64,000 bases of DNA from Simmondsia chinensis (taxonomy: Eukaryota; Streptophyta; Magnoliopsida; Caryophyllales; Simmondsiaceae), in contig JAGTTD010000007.1 in NCBI GenBank assembly GCA_018398585.1, positions 37,166,911 to 37,230,910 of the forward strand. The letters run 5' to 3'. The first letter of the stretch is position 1. The number at the start of each line of letters is the position of its first letter. The position numbers and the translations under genes are program-made. Below the pieces are notes generated by a model. The model was not told the DNA's origin and did no database searches. It was given only the letters and a program-made list of their open reading frames with translations. Below are positions 20,862 through 33,697 of the stretch, piece after piece.

Positions 20862-22902
20862 AAAATAAATAATTATATTTTTTTAGTGAAAGAAAATGAG
20901 TGAAATGACTAATTAAATGAAATGCACGTGCAATAGTTGCACTGTTAGATATTGTCGTCATTAATATTCCCCACCTACCGAGTAATTATTTGTGGAGCAA
21001 AAATTATTTATAATATAATAATGTAACATATAAATAATAAAAGTTATAAAATTATATTAAAATTATAAATTTATTCTGACAATAATAATTTACATTGATA
21101 ATAATATCATTCTTTATCAACGGTCACTTCTAAAAGTCATATTATTAGTTTACTTTAGTTGTATGTCATTATTTATAATTATTCTAATTATATATAATTG
21201 GAAAATGATTATCCGTTTGGAGAAAATATAAACAAATTTAGCATTAAAAATCGACATAATATATGGTATTATAATACAAACGTGTGCATAAACTAATTTA
21301 TTTTGAACTCCTAAAATCTCTAAAACAACCCTAATTTGTAGAAGAATAGATAAAAAAAAACCTGAGAAATATACAATGACCAAATCATATAAACAAAAAT
21401 AAAGGGTAATATTATTGTCAGCGCATAATTATTAACGTCTAAAATCATAATTTTTAAGATAATTTTATAATTTTTATTATTTATAAATTATATTATTATT
21501 TTATTAATAATAATTTTTATCTTAATAGTAATAACTCTCGGAATAAAAACTAAGGGCGAAACTCCATTTGAGCACCTTCGCTCCATGTGTCAAATTTTGA
21601 GTGGCATATAGAACCTTATTGCCTATTTGACAATGGTTATTTCTGTAATTTTAGCTTTTTTTTTAAAAAAAAAATTAAAAACTATATCTTCAGATTTTGA
21701 GTGCCATATAAAATCTTGATTTAACTAACTCTTATGGTACGTGGGTAGCCACATCGGCAAGGGTTTATTGGGTATTCGAATTCCCCATTAGCCAAAACAT
21801 AAAAAATAAAAGCTATATCTTCAAAACAAACTTTTTCTGATTTTGAGCTCTCTTTTTTTTTTTTTTTTTTTTTTCCGTAGTTCCTTATTTCAAGTGAGAA
21901 ATAAAGAAAACAAATAAAAAATCCGCAAAAATTATTTAAAAACTTGATATTAATTTCTCGAAGAATAAAAACTACAAGCAGAAGACGAAACCAAACAAGG
22001 TCTTTACCACTATATTAAACGAAAACCAAACGCTTGAGCACATTATTAGCTTCTTTCTAAACTAACCAAAAGTCAAGCTGCTCCCTCCATTAATCTCTAG
22101 AATGGCCATTCAATTCTTAACCTCGATGTTTGGGAAAATAATAAAAAAAGCTGTAGCCTTTCAATTTAATTTTTTAGTACCTTAAATTTTGTTCGTAATA
22201 ATAAATAAGATCCTCTTTGGTGAAACTTAATATTGGAAACATAAAAAAACAATTTTCCAACCAAAACGACATCATTTTGATACATTACACCAAAGTTTTG
22301 ACACACGAGAAAACAACGCAGCATTTGGTTGCAATTTACACCGAAATGGCAGCGTTTGATGGTCCATTTAAAATGCTCTAAACGTTATCAAAGGGTATTC
22401 TCGTCAACATACTTTGTTGGTTAGTTAAAGTAACCTAAGCATGTCAACTTTCTCTGAAAAAATGTAATCATCTCACCATCGAGAGTCCTTTTATTAAATA
22501 TGAACAAATCTTAAGGCACTAAAAGAACAAATCCAAAATAGCACGAGTCTCTTCCTTATTTTTACAAAAGTCAAGGTAGTGAAAAGTAAGCAACCCTTAT
22601 AAATTCGTTCAAATCGATCCCTCATCAAAATTAAATCATCTAAAACACCCTCAAAAAAATGGTACAACATATCACGTCTTTCACTAAGTGTGATTAACTT
22701 CGAATATACAAACAACCATTTCCAAAGACGAGAATACAAGGTAGACTATGGTAGGAGGGTAAAAAAAGAACAAAGAACACAGATAACTGAAAATGAATTT
22801 CATCAGCTCCCCAGGTTGTAAACATTCGGGCTCGGCAAGATCAAAATTTATCGTCCTTGCTAGGACCTGTTTGGCAATGCTGCAAAAACTCGCCAGTTTT
22901 TT
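20862..22902. other. AT-rich intergenic / PCN 3' flank
   Basis: Mostly AT-rich, with poly-T at 21850-21874. The part nearest 22903 would hold the PCN 3' UTR and polyadenylation region. No gene recognised. Confidence 0.5.
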
Positions 22903-25900
22903 TTATGTACCAAATATATGTCTGTGAACTGGGTTGGTATCCAAAGTTTTAAGGACCTTTTCCCAAGGTTTATCGACGAATATGAGGGCTTTTTTCGATA
23001 GATGGCCGATAAATAGGACTGGATGTTGGAAGCGAATGAATCCGAAGTTCTTTCTACCAAATGGATTGATATCAAGATCGTGTTCCTGTAATTTACGCTT
23101 CAATCTTCCATTGACGGGTATCAGTTTCTTCGCGATGGAATCTAGACCGTTGATGAGGTTGCTGCCCCCGTCTGGATGGACAGGCATCCCGAAGTCGATC
23201 AAACACATTGCCCTGTGAAAATATTTCATGGTCACATATTTCCAATTACAGATTATAAATGGTTTATGACATGAATGAGAAGCGGTTAGGAGTGTATATG
23301 AGCCAATCCAAGTCTTGCCTCAAGTCTGCATTTAGCTTAGCTCGGAATCAGCTTGAAACTTGCCAAGTTTGAAAACTTCAAGTTTGAGCTTAGCTATCAT
23401 AAGGCAGCTTGGCTCAAATCGGTTGAGTTCCAAATCCAACTCGACAAGTTCCAAACCAAGCATGCCTTAATTATGCTCATTTAAGCTTAGTCTAGGTGCT
23501 CATTCAGGCTCAAGCTTAGCTCATTTAGACCCAAACTAGTCTTGATTGAGCATATTTAAGCTACAAACTGTATTAATGTAGGCTTACAAGCCTACAAGCA
23601 TGAGCTCACAAGACTCAGGCTAGACTTAGTAAGCTAAACAAGGCCGATCGGCTCAGCACAAGCTCAAAATGAGATAAGCCTTTTGAACTTGCTCGGCTCT
23701 CTTCTACACACTTAGAAGGTCTAATGGAACTACATGAAATAGAGAAAAGACTAAGACAGATTGGTTGCAAAACTCAGCATGATGACAACAATAGCTAGTT
23801 ACAGCCACATATGTTCAACATAAACCCCAATTGCTCAAAAACTAAGCAAAAGCTGAAAAACAAACATCGTACACGTCCAGACGAGCACATTTCAGCGATG
23901 TATTTTTTTATTTTGTCCTCAAGCATTTAAATATTTTGCTACGTGGTTACATGAAACCACGGAACTAAAGTAGGAGCAGGGCTAAAACAAGCAAGGTTAA
24001 GGATGTTTATTGACCGTTTTTGAGGCATTACTGGTGCTAAGATGCAAACAACCATCGCCAGATCGAACATCTCCAACACCAAACTTACTGCTACAACGAA
24101 AAATAAATATTGACGCAAACGCCTTATTAGCATCAATAATCTTTAACAGTAAAATTCATTGCCTCTATTACTAATAACCCACCAGCATCAGAGTTACAAC
24201 ACTTGAAACTGTTGGAACTCAGCTGGTAAGATTGCTTGGCATTGCAAATTCGTAGGTTATTTTAACACTTAGTTAAGGATTCCGTCAAAGTGATCGGTAG
24301 GGCTCCTCGGTTGCAGGAGCACTAAAGAGGAGTAGAGTACAGTGGTGACAGACTTTCAGCAGGCTGGCATGGGTTTGTAAGGTCTGTCAAGTGTCAATTG
24401 TATATTGTGCAAAATAGCCCGAAAAAAGCGACATTCCCAGTGCCCCAAGGGCTCCCGCTTAAGCCGGGTCTGGGGGGGTTTGGATGTACGCAGTCTTCCC
24501 CTTCAGATTGCTACCCTGAAGAGAGGCTGATCTGAGAACCCCCAACCCAAGGGGTGCACGAGGACTTTCCAGGAGGTCACCCATCTTGGTACTACTCTCG
24601 CCCAAGCACGCTTAACTTTAGAGTTCTAATGGGATCCGGTGCTTGTGTGTTGGTGCCCTCTTAGGTTTTGTGCAAAATAGCCGCTAAACAGTAAATAAAA
24701 TAGGATACGCAAAGTAGGACGCATGACATTTACGTGGGTCAGGTTTAATAATAAGCCTATCCCATGGGGAGCAACAAGAGAAATTTACTATGTCAATTTG
24801 GTAAATACACGATAAATCAACTTGCAAAGGAGAAACACTAATATAGGTGACTAAAATATGCCTGGATGATTCTTCAAATGTGCTGCGGCACAACTACTCT
24901 TATCTCCCGCATTTTTGACCACTATTATTTTGCAGGTTTGAAACATGCCGAAATACCTTGCCAAAAACGTGCTAAAACTAATTTTGTAGGATAAAGATAG
25001 AAAATGACTACCAAGTGTTAAGCATAAGGTGTGCTGAAGGAAATAAAAGACAATCCAACTAACCCAAACCGTCAACCACAAGGGAGCTTTACGCCCTTGC
25101 CTCCCACAACAGGCCAAATAACAATGTGAACTATAGAACTGAGTAATGATCAGGCTTACTTAAAAGGCAAAAAGGCACTACGGTCCATAATCAAGCTACA
25201 AGAATAACATTAGGGACGGTCACACTTTAAACTAGCGAACCCACAAGTCCAATCTGAATTCAGACCTACTGTCCTCTCTGCATGTTACGACATTTGTTTC
25301 CAATATTGAATTTAATTAGATGTCCACTTCCATCACACCCCCCATCAATGTTCTACAGTACATGTAAATAGCTCAGAACCCGTTCTTGCCCATCTTCCTG
25401 ACCCCCAAAAACAACCAGAAAAAAAACACCCAGAAAGCAATCGCCCTTAACAAGTTAAAAGTTGATATGTATTTTTTTCATCCTCTGTTCACTCCTCAAT
25501 GAGATGGAGAGATTTCGATGAGATCCAGATACCAAAAGCAGAAGTTGCTCGGGTCAGAAGAAAGGGAAAAAAAAAAAAAGTTGTAGTGAAGGAAGAAAAG
25601 GAAAGCAAAAAAATCACATTCAAGAAAATCTAAACAGACGCAAATATATAAATGATCGCTTTGAGATAAAAGTAAAGGGATGAACCTTGAACTATAAATG
25701 ACAACTGAAGATGAACCAGTGGATGGGGGAAACGAGAGCCCAATAACCTCCCCTGGAAATTCCAGGAAATCGGGGGGTAAACTGAATGAGTTTCGTCTTG
25801 ACCACTCTCCCAACTGTTTAGCCTCCACGTCAAATGCATAGACTTGGTTTGATGATGTCGTAACGACAAGCACATTGCTATTATGGGGAGGAAATCCACC

Positions 25901-28900
25901 AGCAGTGACAGAGGCACCATCCAATCTTGATATGAACCAGTGTTGCCTGTGGAAAAACAATTAGGGTGCACGAACATCCACAATTATTTCTACGAAGGAG
26001 AGGAAGCAAGAAAAATTAAATTAGCAGACAATTACAAACACTGCAATAGTTTCATAAGCTATTCCACTCTTAACATACACTAGATCAAATTCGTCAAGAG
26101 GAATCAACTTATACAAGATCATTAAGCTGGTGAAAATAACCCATAATAATGTTTTCCTACTATCAAAGAATGCAGCTTTAAGATGGACAAGACATAAGGG
26201 ACAGGCGTTATCCATCCTAAGTGCAGTATTTGCTCCAAATGATTTTCAGACTTATATTCAAGACTTGATAAGCATTTGAATTGTCACATTTATGCATTAG
26301 ACTGGTGTTCCTCAAACTCAAAAAATGTTGCCTTGGGGTGGAAACAGACACGGAATAATGTGTTTTATCCAATATTATCCAAAAGATAAGGGAAATTGCA
26401 TTCAGAGACCTACTAACCACTTGAAATGTCAGTTTAAAAATGTTCCCCGACCACTTTAGCAAGTTTAGATTTCCAATCATCAACAGCTTATTATCGCAGA
26501 TAATTCTAATCCATGCCTACAATATCCATATATTATGATACTGTTATAGGCAACACTTTCCTGATCTCCCTTCTCTTTGCTCGTCTGGTTCTTTGGCACC
26601 CTTCACTTGCTTCCATTTACTTATGTTTTGGCATTTCTACTGCCTAGGCAACATTGCCACATTGGTTATAATGAATGGCAATAAGGATGGTCAAAACCTC
26701 TACAAGGTACTCACAGAGTTCAGAATAATACAAATTTCACAACGATCACAATCTGGCATCTCCTTACAAATAAATGAACATGAAAGCAAGAGATAAAGTT
26801 TCTGCAGTTTCTGACCTTTCTATCTCAAGATTGAAGATGTATATATCTCCAAAACAATTGATAGCAGCCAGCCACTGCCCATCACAACTTGTGTACAATT
26901 TTGTTATAGGCGGCTCGCTAGGTGGCAGATCTTCATCGTGTGCCTTTCGACCAGGTGTAAAAACATGCAATAGTTCCAAAGAGCCCGCGTCTACTATCTG
27001 CAACAGGAGATTTTGACATATGAAATGAGACTATGCCACATTAAAGGGATAAAGGAGCTAATAAAACATCACATTCGGATATGACAACATAACATTATAA
27101 TCATATCACAAGATATAATGTCATATATGTACTGATTTTCCAGCAATCAAGTAAAACAAAACTAAGAACCATAAGCCGGAAATGCTAAACTTCAAATTCC
27201 CAATAATCATTTGCACCCTTTCTGACAGATATAAGTTATGGAAGTTTGTACGCAGCATTTAATCAACTACGATACGGATTGTGTTGAACTTCAATGTCAA
27301 CAAAAGAAATTCAAAAAAAAAAAAAAAAAGGCAACAAACTCCAATAGAATTGTGATCATGCTTGACGCAAAAAACCAAACCAATAAGGGAAAAATATTGC
27401 TTACAACCAAACCAATAAGGAAAAATATAGCTTACATATATCTTCCTATCATGCCCAGCAATTATTAACCGAGAAGAATCAGAAGTAAAGGTCATCGAAT
27501 GTGCAAATGGCAATTTGCGAGGAAGTTGCCTCTTGCTGAGAGTCCATGCCTGCTTAGATTTCTTTAATTCAAACAAGCTAAGTTTAACATGAGTAGAGTA
27601 GGAAAAGAGTGATCCCGAAGGAGAAATTGTGCTGCAAACGATCTTCTCAGATCCGTGAGTATCAACACGAGCTAGTAATTTAGTTGATGCAACTCTCACA
27701 AGGTGACCAGGAACCTTATTAGAAACAACACCATTTTCTAAGCTCAGAGAAAGGATATCAATCTCATTTGAGGCCTGGACCAAGAGCAAGGGCATCTGAT
27801 TGAAAACAGAATTTAACACCAACTGCATTGGTACTCTATTAGGTGCATGGCATATATCATAAGGTTGGTACTTTGTAAACTCTCTAGCAGAATATGCGAA
27901 TATTTTAGTGTCATCGCCAGCTGAAAGCAGCATGGGGACTCCCAAGTGGGCCCATTTGTTATAACTGCAATCAGCAGGCTTCTCTTTGCGACGGACTCTT
28001 TTGACCTTTTCACTGGGTAATACATCTGCAAGTAAAAAGACAGTATTAGAGAACAAAGAACCTGAATAATGACCCCTTTAACAAACACAAGTTACATGGA
28101 AGATGATAGTGAAATCATGCAGAGGATTGAAACAAAGCGCACCTTCATGGCTAATAGGAACGGCCAATGTGAGAGCCCTCACATCGTGCGAGTGAACCTC
28201 CTTATAATCAACATAAATCCATTTCCTAATGGCTTCGGAAGGCAAATTGTTGACATCATTAGAGCCAGTAGCGCTGCTAGAGAGCTTATAGAGAATTATC
28301 TGCAAAATGAATGTTTCACATTGTTCATCATCATCAGCTCAGCACCATAGTTAACACCAGAAGGAACATAGTATAATATATTACCAACGACTGTCCCCTA
28401 ATTCAATGATTGATAATTTGATGAAATTAAGTTTCCATTATTTGAACTCAAAAGAGTTAAAAAAAAACTGGGGCATCCATCTTACCAGCAAACAGTACTC
28501 ATTAAATTAACGATCACACGCCAATAAGGGCTAATGAGAACCAAATAATACAAATGCAAAATAAAGCATATGCAAAGTCATGCAAATAGGGGCATCTGAT
28601 ATGGCATACAAAAATTTTAAAAAAAGGGGAAAGAAATGCACTTGTTTCCCATAAGGCCATAATCAGAAACCACATCAACCATATAATGCATTCTTATTGG
28701 ATAATCACGTTACTTTGCAAGAAATTGAAATTCTCTATCAAATGAGGAACAACGAGATATCAAGGAAATTGATAAAGATAGAGAACTAATAATTTTTAGC
28801 TGTTACAAATAAGCAGGTGGTCTTTAATTCCCTCCATTGCAATAAGTTACTGCCATTTGCAGATGCCAAGAATCTCATACCTTGCCATCTGCACCTGCAG

Positions 28901-31604
28901 AGAACACCCTAGTATGAGAAGGGACTGTAGCCAATGCGTACGCATCACCCCGGTGAAACGTGTGTGCCTGCAGAAGTGTTCCATGCTGACTATCCCAAAA
29001 CTGAACGCTGCCTGTACTATCAGCACTTACAAGTGTCCCATATCTGAACACGGAAATGAAGGACGATAAACAAAGGTAATATGAATACCAGTAAATAATA
29101 CACGAGAAAAAAAGTTCAAATAAGTCAAATGTACACCAAAAGTACCGATATTACCGTAGGGCAAGAAGTGACCACACACAAATCTCCTGACCATTACCCA
29201 AGCCTCCAAGTCCAACAGTTATCCTGTATAGATTATGAGCTCGTTTTGCATCCCAACATCTTATCAATCTGCAGATACAAAATCGACAACATACAAAGAA
29301 TATAATTCCAAATCTTAGAGATTCTTGCAAACGAGAAAGCAAGCAACTATATATCAGCTATCTCTATCGCCCAAAAACTATATAAATGTTTTAAGGGGGG
29401 AACATACCCATCGCTACTTCCGGAGTAGATCATATTTCCATCAGGACTCCATGCCACACTAAGAACACGCCCTAACAAATGTGCCAAATATGTTATAAAT
29501 GCAAAGGGATCATAAGATCATAAAAGTACACACTATAGCTTGAGGTGGAGAAATCTCACCACTGACCCTAGGGAAAGATTTATGATAGGCAAACTTATCA
29601 GCATCTGAGATAGTATACAACCTCACACAACCATCGTCACAAGCCACTGCTATACAAGGATTCTCAGCTAAAGACTGCTCATGAACCTCAACTGAATCAT
29701 CGTCGTCATCACTCTCGCTACTTCCACTATCATCGTCACTGTAGCTATCTATTACAATACCATTCCCATTACTATGTGAGTCATGTTTGGCATCCACCCC
29801 AGGATCCTTGCGAGGCTCCACTGCCATCTGCCATATTGAGACCCCAGTAGAATCTAGCACAATCTGCCAAGGGAATAAACATCATAAATTCTTTAATTTG
29901 AGCAAAAACGGAACAGAAGAAATGCCACTAGACTCATCAATGGACTAAGGCAACCATAAAAATAGTGGCCTTATTCTAAAGTATGGTTCAAACCCAAACT
30001 ACATTCAGCAAGTAAGAGACCGAGTACTTCAAAAATTTAGAATCATCTTCACCAACAAAATTGATAAGGCTCCTAACAACTCATCAGATTATTGGCCTTC
30101 TCTCACACGTTGCCGCCCAAGTTTCCTTCTTGGGTCCCCGTATGTCAAGAACAAACAAAGCTGAACCACATTCTGTTGGGTTGTTCGAACAACCTACAGC
30201 ATTTACTGATACTCACTTCTTCGAATACTAGAAATCGCAACTTTGAGAGCATCTGGACTGCAAGACTTCGTTAAAAGATGGGCCAAAAATGAATATCCAA
30301 ACCACAAAACAAGGGTCCATAAAACAGCTCACTGAATATAGATACAGCAGTAACCTATAAGCTCGTCTAACAATTCTACACCACCTCTTCACAAAACGTT
30401 TCAACTGTCCCAGGTAGTGTACTAAACTAAAACATGAACTACAAAACGAGTACAGCAAACCAAACTCTTACAGCCTCAATCAGCCTAAAATGCATCAAAT
30501 GCAAATTCCAGTAGGCACATGTGATACATGTCCAAATTAGGTATATAGGCCTAGAATAACAGAATAACCTAGTAAAAAGTAGATCGGGCCAAGCCCAATC
30601 TGGGGGGGGGGAGGGGACTCTATATATAGAGGTAGGACATGGTATTACCAATCAAGCATTGAAATCATGTCTTCCTCTGTATCTTTCACTCTTCCCTTTT
30701 AATTTTAGTCTTTTCCCACTTTCGTTTAGTTTCAGTATATTTTCCACTATATATCATATCAACATAAAAAACGTACCTTCTGCCTTAAATGAAAAAGATC
30801 CCACTCCGAAACCGATCCATCAATGCTGGAAGAAAACAACCTCCCGGAAGGTGCATCACGTGGCCCTGATCGACACCAAACCAGAGATGATACTCTTGAA
30901 TTAGGGCTTCCATGTATCGTCTGTGCATTCAATTAACCAAATATACAAGTTACAAAAACATCTTTCAAATTAGCAAAATAAAAGCTTCAATCATACAAAA
31001 CACAAAAACTAATTACAAATTAGCAAAATGAAAGCTCCAATCATACAAATTACAAAAACTACTTTCAAATTAGTAAAATCAAAGCTTCAATAATGCAAGT
31101 TAGCAAAACTACTTACATATTGGCAAAATAAACCCACCAATCATACAAACTACAAGAACTACTTTCAAACTAGTAAAATCAAAGCTCCAATCGCACAAAT
31201 CACAGAAAACCAATAAGAAATTAACCATACAAACTACAAAAACTACTTTAAAATTAGCAAAATCAAACCTCCAATCATACAAATAACAAAAACTACTCAG
31301 AAATTAATCATACAAACTACAAAGAACTACTTTCAAAATTAGCAAAATCAAACCTCCAATCACACAAACTACAAAAACCGACATTTAAATTAGCAAAATG
31401 AAACCTCCAAACACAAATTCAACACAAATCAAATTTAACTACCAGTTGACAGTGCCAGCCAACAGAACCGGGAGAAACGAGCCAAATCTCAACCGAGCCA
31501 TCTTCTCGAGCCGCGGCGACCTGTGATTCGTCGGCGCTAGTGGCTAGTGCTACCACCGGCGACGGTTTCCAGTCAATTGAGCTGGTTGCGTATAGCTCCG
31601 CCAT
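22903..31604 (-). CDS. PCN: WD40 protein PCN (POPCORN), UTP4/Cirhin family, 11 exons
   Basis: Exons, 5' to 3': 31604-31443, 30920-30777, 29863-29560, 29471-29408, 29268-29155, 29043-28881, 28299-28143, 28025-27436, 26997-26816, 25946-25686, 23212-22903. All introns are GT-AG and phases agree, giving 816 residues against about 815 in Arabidopsis PCN. UTP4-type proteins belong to the t-UTP part of the nucleolar small-subunit processome, which makes 18S rRNA; Arabidopsis PCN is needed for embryo development and auxin patterning. Visible: N-terminus [20 protein letters not shown], then WD-type blades ([51 protein letters not shown]), an acidic loop ([18 protein letters not shown]) in exon 3, and C-terminus [10 protein letters not shown]. 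No disabling mutation seen. Intron 10 (2.5 kb) holds a 5S-headed SINE; intron 1 holds a minisatellite. Confidence 0.93.
23290..23720. repeat. AGCTTGGCTCA-rich repetitive element in PCN intron 10
   Basis: Many short repeats of AAGCTTAGCTCA and CTTGGCTC type in both orientations, with weakly inverted ends (GTGTATATGAGCC left; complement of GGCTCTCTTCTACACAC right). Resembles the GAGCTCGGCTCG-rich MITE-like repeats common in plants. Confidence 0.4.
24405..24682 (-). mobile_element. 5S-headed SINE, best full-length copy
   Basis: Perfect 15-bp target duplications TTGTGCAAAATAGCC (24405-24419, 24668-24682) bound a 248-bp element in PCN intron 10. Reading on the minus strand, about 118 bases align with plant 5S rRNA from end to end: GCACCGGATCCCATTAGAAC, AAGTTAAGCGTGCTTGGGCG (A box), AGTAGTACCAAGATGGGTG (intermediate element) and GACCTCCTGG (C box). 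The 3' module follows: CAGCCTCTCTTCAGGGTAG, AGACTGCGTACATCC, CCCCAGACCCGGCTTAAGC, GGGAGCCCTTGGGGCACTGG. The element runs opposite to... the same direction as PCN transcription. Confidence 0.93.
30943..31440. repeat. minisatellite of about 47-bp units in PCN intron 1
   Basis: About ten imperfect units, each with TTAGCAAAATCAAAGC, TCCAATCATACAAA and ACAAAAACTACTTTC-like words, fill almost the whole intron. Units vary in length, with some shortened. Confidence 0.85.
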
Positions 31605-31606
31605 TT

Positions 31607-31615
31607 TTAGGGTTT
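31607..31615 (-). promoter_or_regulatory. telo-box next to the PCN start codon
   Basis: TTAGGGTTT on the plus strand (AAACCCTAA in the gene direction), two bases before the ATG, in the 5' UTR. Confidence 0.6.
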
Positions 31616-31687
31616 ACAAGCAGAAGAGAGAGAAAGAGGAGGGAGAGAAAGATGAAATCGCGACATAAGCAGAGGCGCATTAAGTTC

Positions 31688-31748
31688 TTAGGGTTTAAGG
31701 GTTTTACGGGCCAGAATATGGGCTTTGGGCCTGACTGGTTTCGGCCCA
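31688..31748 (-). promoter_or_regulatory. PCN promoter: telo-box plus site II cluster
   Basis: A second telo-box (31688-31696) is followed upstream by GGGCCA (31708), TGGGCT (31719), TGGGCC (31726) and GGCCCA (31743). Telo-box plus clustered site II (TGGGCY) motifs typify promoters of plant ribosomal-protein and ribosome-biogenesis genes, which fits PCN. Confidence 0.65.
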
Positions 31749-31799
31749 TTTCATGTGGATTAACCCGGCACTATAAAACGCAAATAATTTCGTGGGTTA

Positions 31800-32295
31800 T
31801 AAAAAAAAAGGAAAAAAAAAGTTAGGTCATGACACTTTTTGTTAATATTAAGACAATAATAAAGATTTTTGTGATGTTATTATATTGGAATTATCCTGAC
31901 ATTAATAAAAAATACCCTGACAATATTACTGCCCAAAAAAATCCTCCGAAAACTACCCAAGCATTATCGAAATTACATATTATTGTAGTATTTTTTTAAA
32001 AAAAATTGTCAAAGTCTGGTAAAATTATTAATATATTGTTATAATCATGTTTAGTGTTTTTTAATAAAAATCTATCGAATTTTGAGAAAGGGTATCTGAT
32101 TGATAAATTTTTTACTATTTATTCCAAACCGTTGACTTAAAATGGTACAGTACAGGGACATATCCATCGTTGCATTTTTTAATCTAGACAAATTAATAAG
32201 ACCTTACCACTTTCTGTTTACTATATTTAATATAGTGAATAATAATGCTAATATATACAGGTCATTTTATCATTTAGGTACTCGTTAACTTTTTC
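31800..32295. other. AT-rich intergenic
   Basis: No gene or repeat recognised. Confidence 0.5.
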
Positions 32296-32418
32296 TTAAA
32301 CTAGTATTATATAACAACAACAACAGTCCCAGTGCCTCGCGGCTCCCGCAGTAAGCAGGGTCTGGGAGGGGTGGATGTACGCAGCCTTACCCCTTCCGAG
32401 TTAAACTAGTATTATATA
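32296..32418 (-). mobile_element. 5S-headed SINE family, 87-bp truncated copy
   Basis: Perfect 18-bp target duplications TTAAACTAGTATTATATA (32296-32313, 32401-32418) bound a copy holding only the last part of the 3' module (AAGGCTGCGTACATCC, CCAGACCCTGCTTAC, GGGAGCC, GCACTGGGACTGTTGTTG). Confidence 0.92.
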
Positions 32419-33452
32419 CATGAAAATTATGCATTACTTTTTGGATAAAAACATAAATGATGGAAGTTTTCAAAAATGATATTATGCATAGTAAGGGCAA
32501 CATACTTTGCAAAAATGACCAAGAAGAAAACTATTATTTAGAAAAGGATCAGGAAATGTATCAACTATTTATAAGTGACCAAGACAATTACTCAAAAAAA
32601 TAACATGACAATCAAAAAAATATGTGATAGATAACGTGACAATAAAAAAGATGGCACATACAATGTTATAATAAAGTTAATATACTTTCTTAAAAAAAAT
32701 AAATTTTAAAATCTATTACATTTAAAAAATTATTAAAATTTTAAATTATTTATGTAAAATAGGTTTAATACAATAATTTTAAAAATACAAAATAACTGTG
32801 CTTCTGTAAAAAAAAAAAATTATTGTTCATTGTAGGCTATTTGAAATGACGTACATTGATAAATAAATAGTAAAATATGCTAGTCTGATAAATATTTTTA
32901 TTATTATGCCATTTTAGGTTTTTTTTTTTTTTTAAAGTGTGTCATTTCGATAAAAAAAACTTAAAATATAGGTGAAAGGTGCAATGACTAGGGTTCAAAT
33001 CCACAACCTCATCTTCCTCAATATGACACACACTTCCAACTAAGCTAACCGACTAATGTGCAAACGATTTTTTGTCTTTCGTACTAAATAAATGAGATGT
33101 GCCACATTTAAATAAAATGTGGCGCACTTAAATCAGTGTGCTATTTTGCTAAATAATTTTTTTGACATGACATTTTGCCAAAAACTTTTTCGCAGAATAC
33201 TCCTTTGCAAAATAGCATATTTTTTTCTTACTATGCTATCCACACCTGGCTGTGCCTTGTATATTCGACTAGCTATTTGTATTCATGTTTTTAGTTTCTT
33301 TTGTGATGTTTTGTATTGATTTTTTCTACTGCATGCTTTTCTGCATATATGCTTCGGTCTTGCTCATGCGAGTGCACCTATCATGTATTGTAATTTTTGT
33401 CACTAATTATCAAAATAAATGTAGGGTGGCTAAATACTTTAGAAGGGCATGG
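32419..33452. other. AT-rich intergenic
   Basis: Low-complexity DNA. Around 32960-33050 a stretch with GGTTCAAATCCACAACCTC looks like a decayed tRNA-like B box, too weak to call. No gene seen. Confidence 0.5.
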
Positions 33453-33639
33453 TTCCTTTTTCGTTTGACCCTTAGGGACATAGCTGAGTGATAGTGAACT
33501 CTGGTTGCTAACGAGATGGCCCGGGTTTGAATCCCACATAGCTCATAATGTGGGCCTCTTTATGAGGAGTTTATCGGGTTTATTCCCTCCCCCCTTCCCC
33601 CGTCCTTACCAGTGTAAAAAAAAAATTCCTTTTTCTTTT
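33453..33639 (+). mobile_element. tRNA-derived SINE with target duplications
   Basis: Flanks TTCCTTTTTCGTTT (33453-33466) and TTCCTTTTTCTTTT (33626-33639) match at 13 of 14. The 159-bp body has an A-box-like TAGCTGAGTGATAG (33481) and a B box GGGTTTGAATCCC (33530), the normal tRNA spacing, and ends in a poly-A run. Confidence 0.8.
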
Positions 33640-33697
33640 TTTATTCTGATAATTGATGTTAAAATCCAACAAAGGATTGTGACAAGGGGTACAAGCT

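Noticed and set aside
25496..25685. Extension of PCN exon 10 to an alternative C-terminus (FIPLLLSQ...)
   Set aside because: It reads into intron 10; the donor at 25685 and the conserved C-terminal exon at 23212 give the family-length protein.
30943..31440. CRISPR-like array
   Set aside because: Plant intron; the units have no constant repeat with unique spacers. It is a minisatellite.
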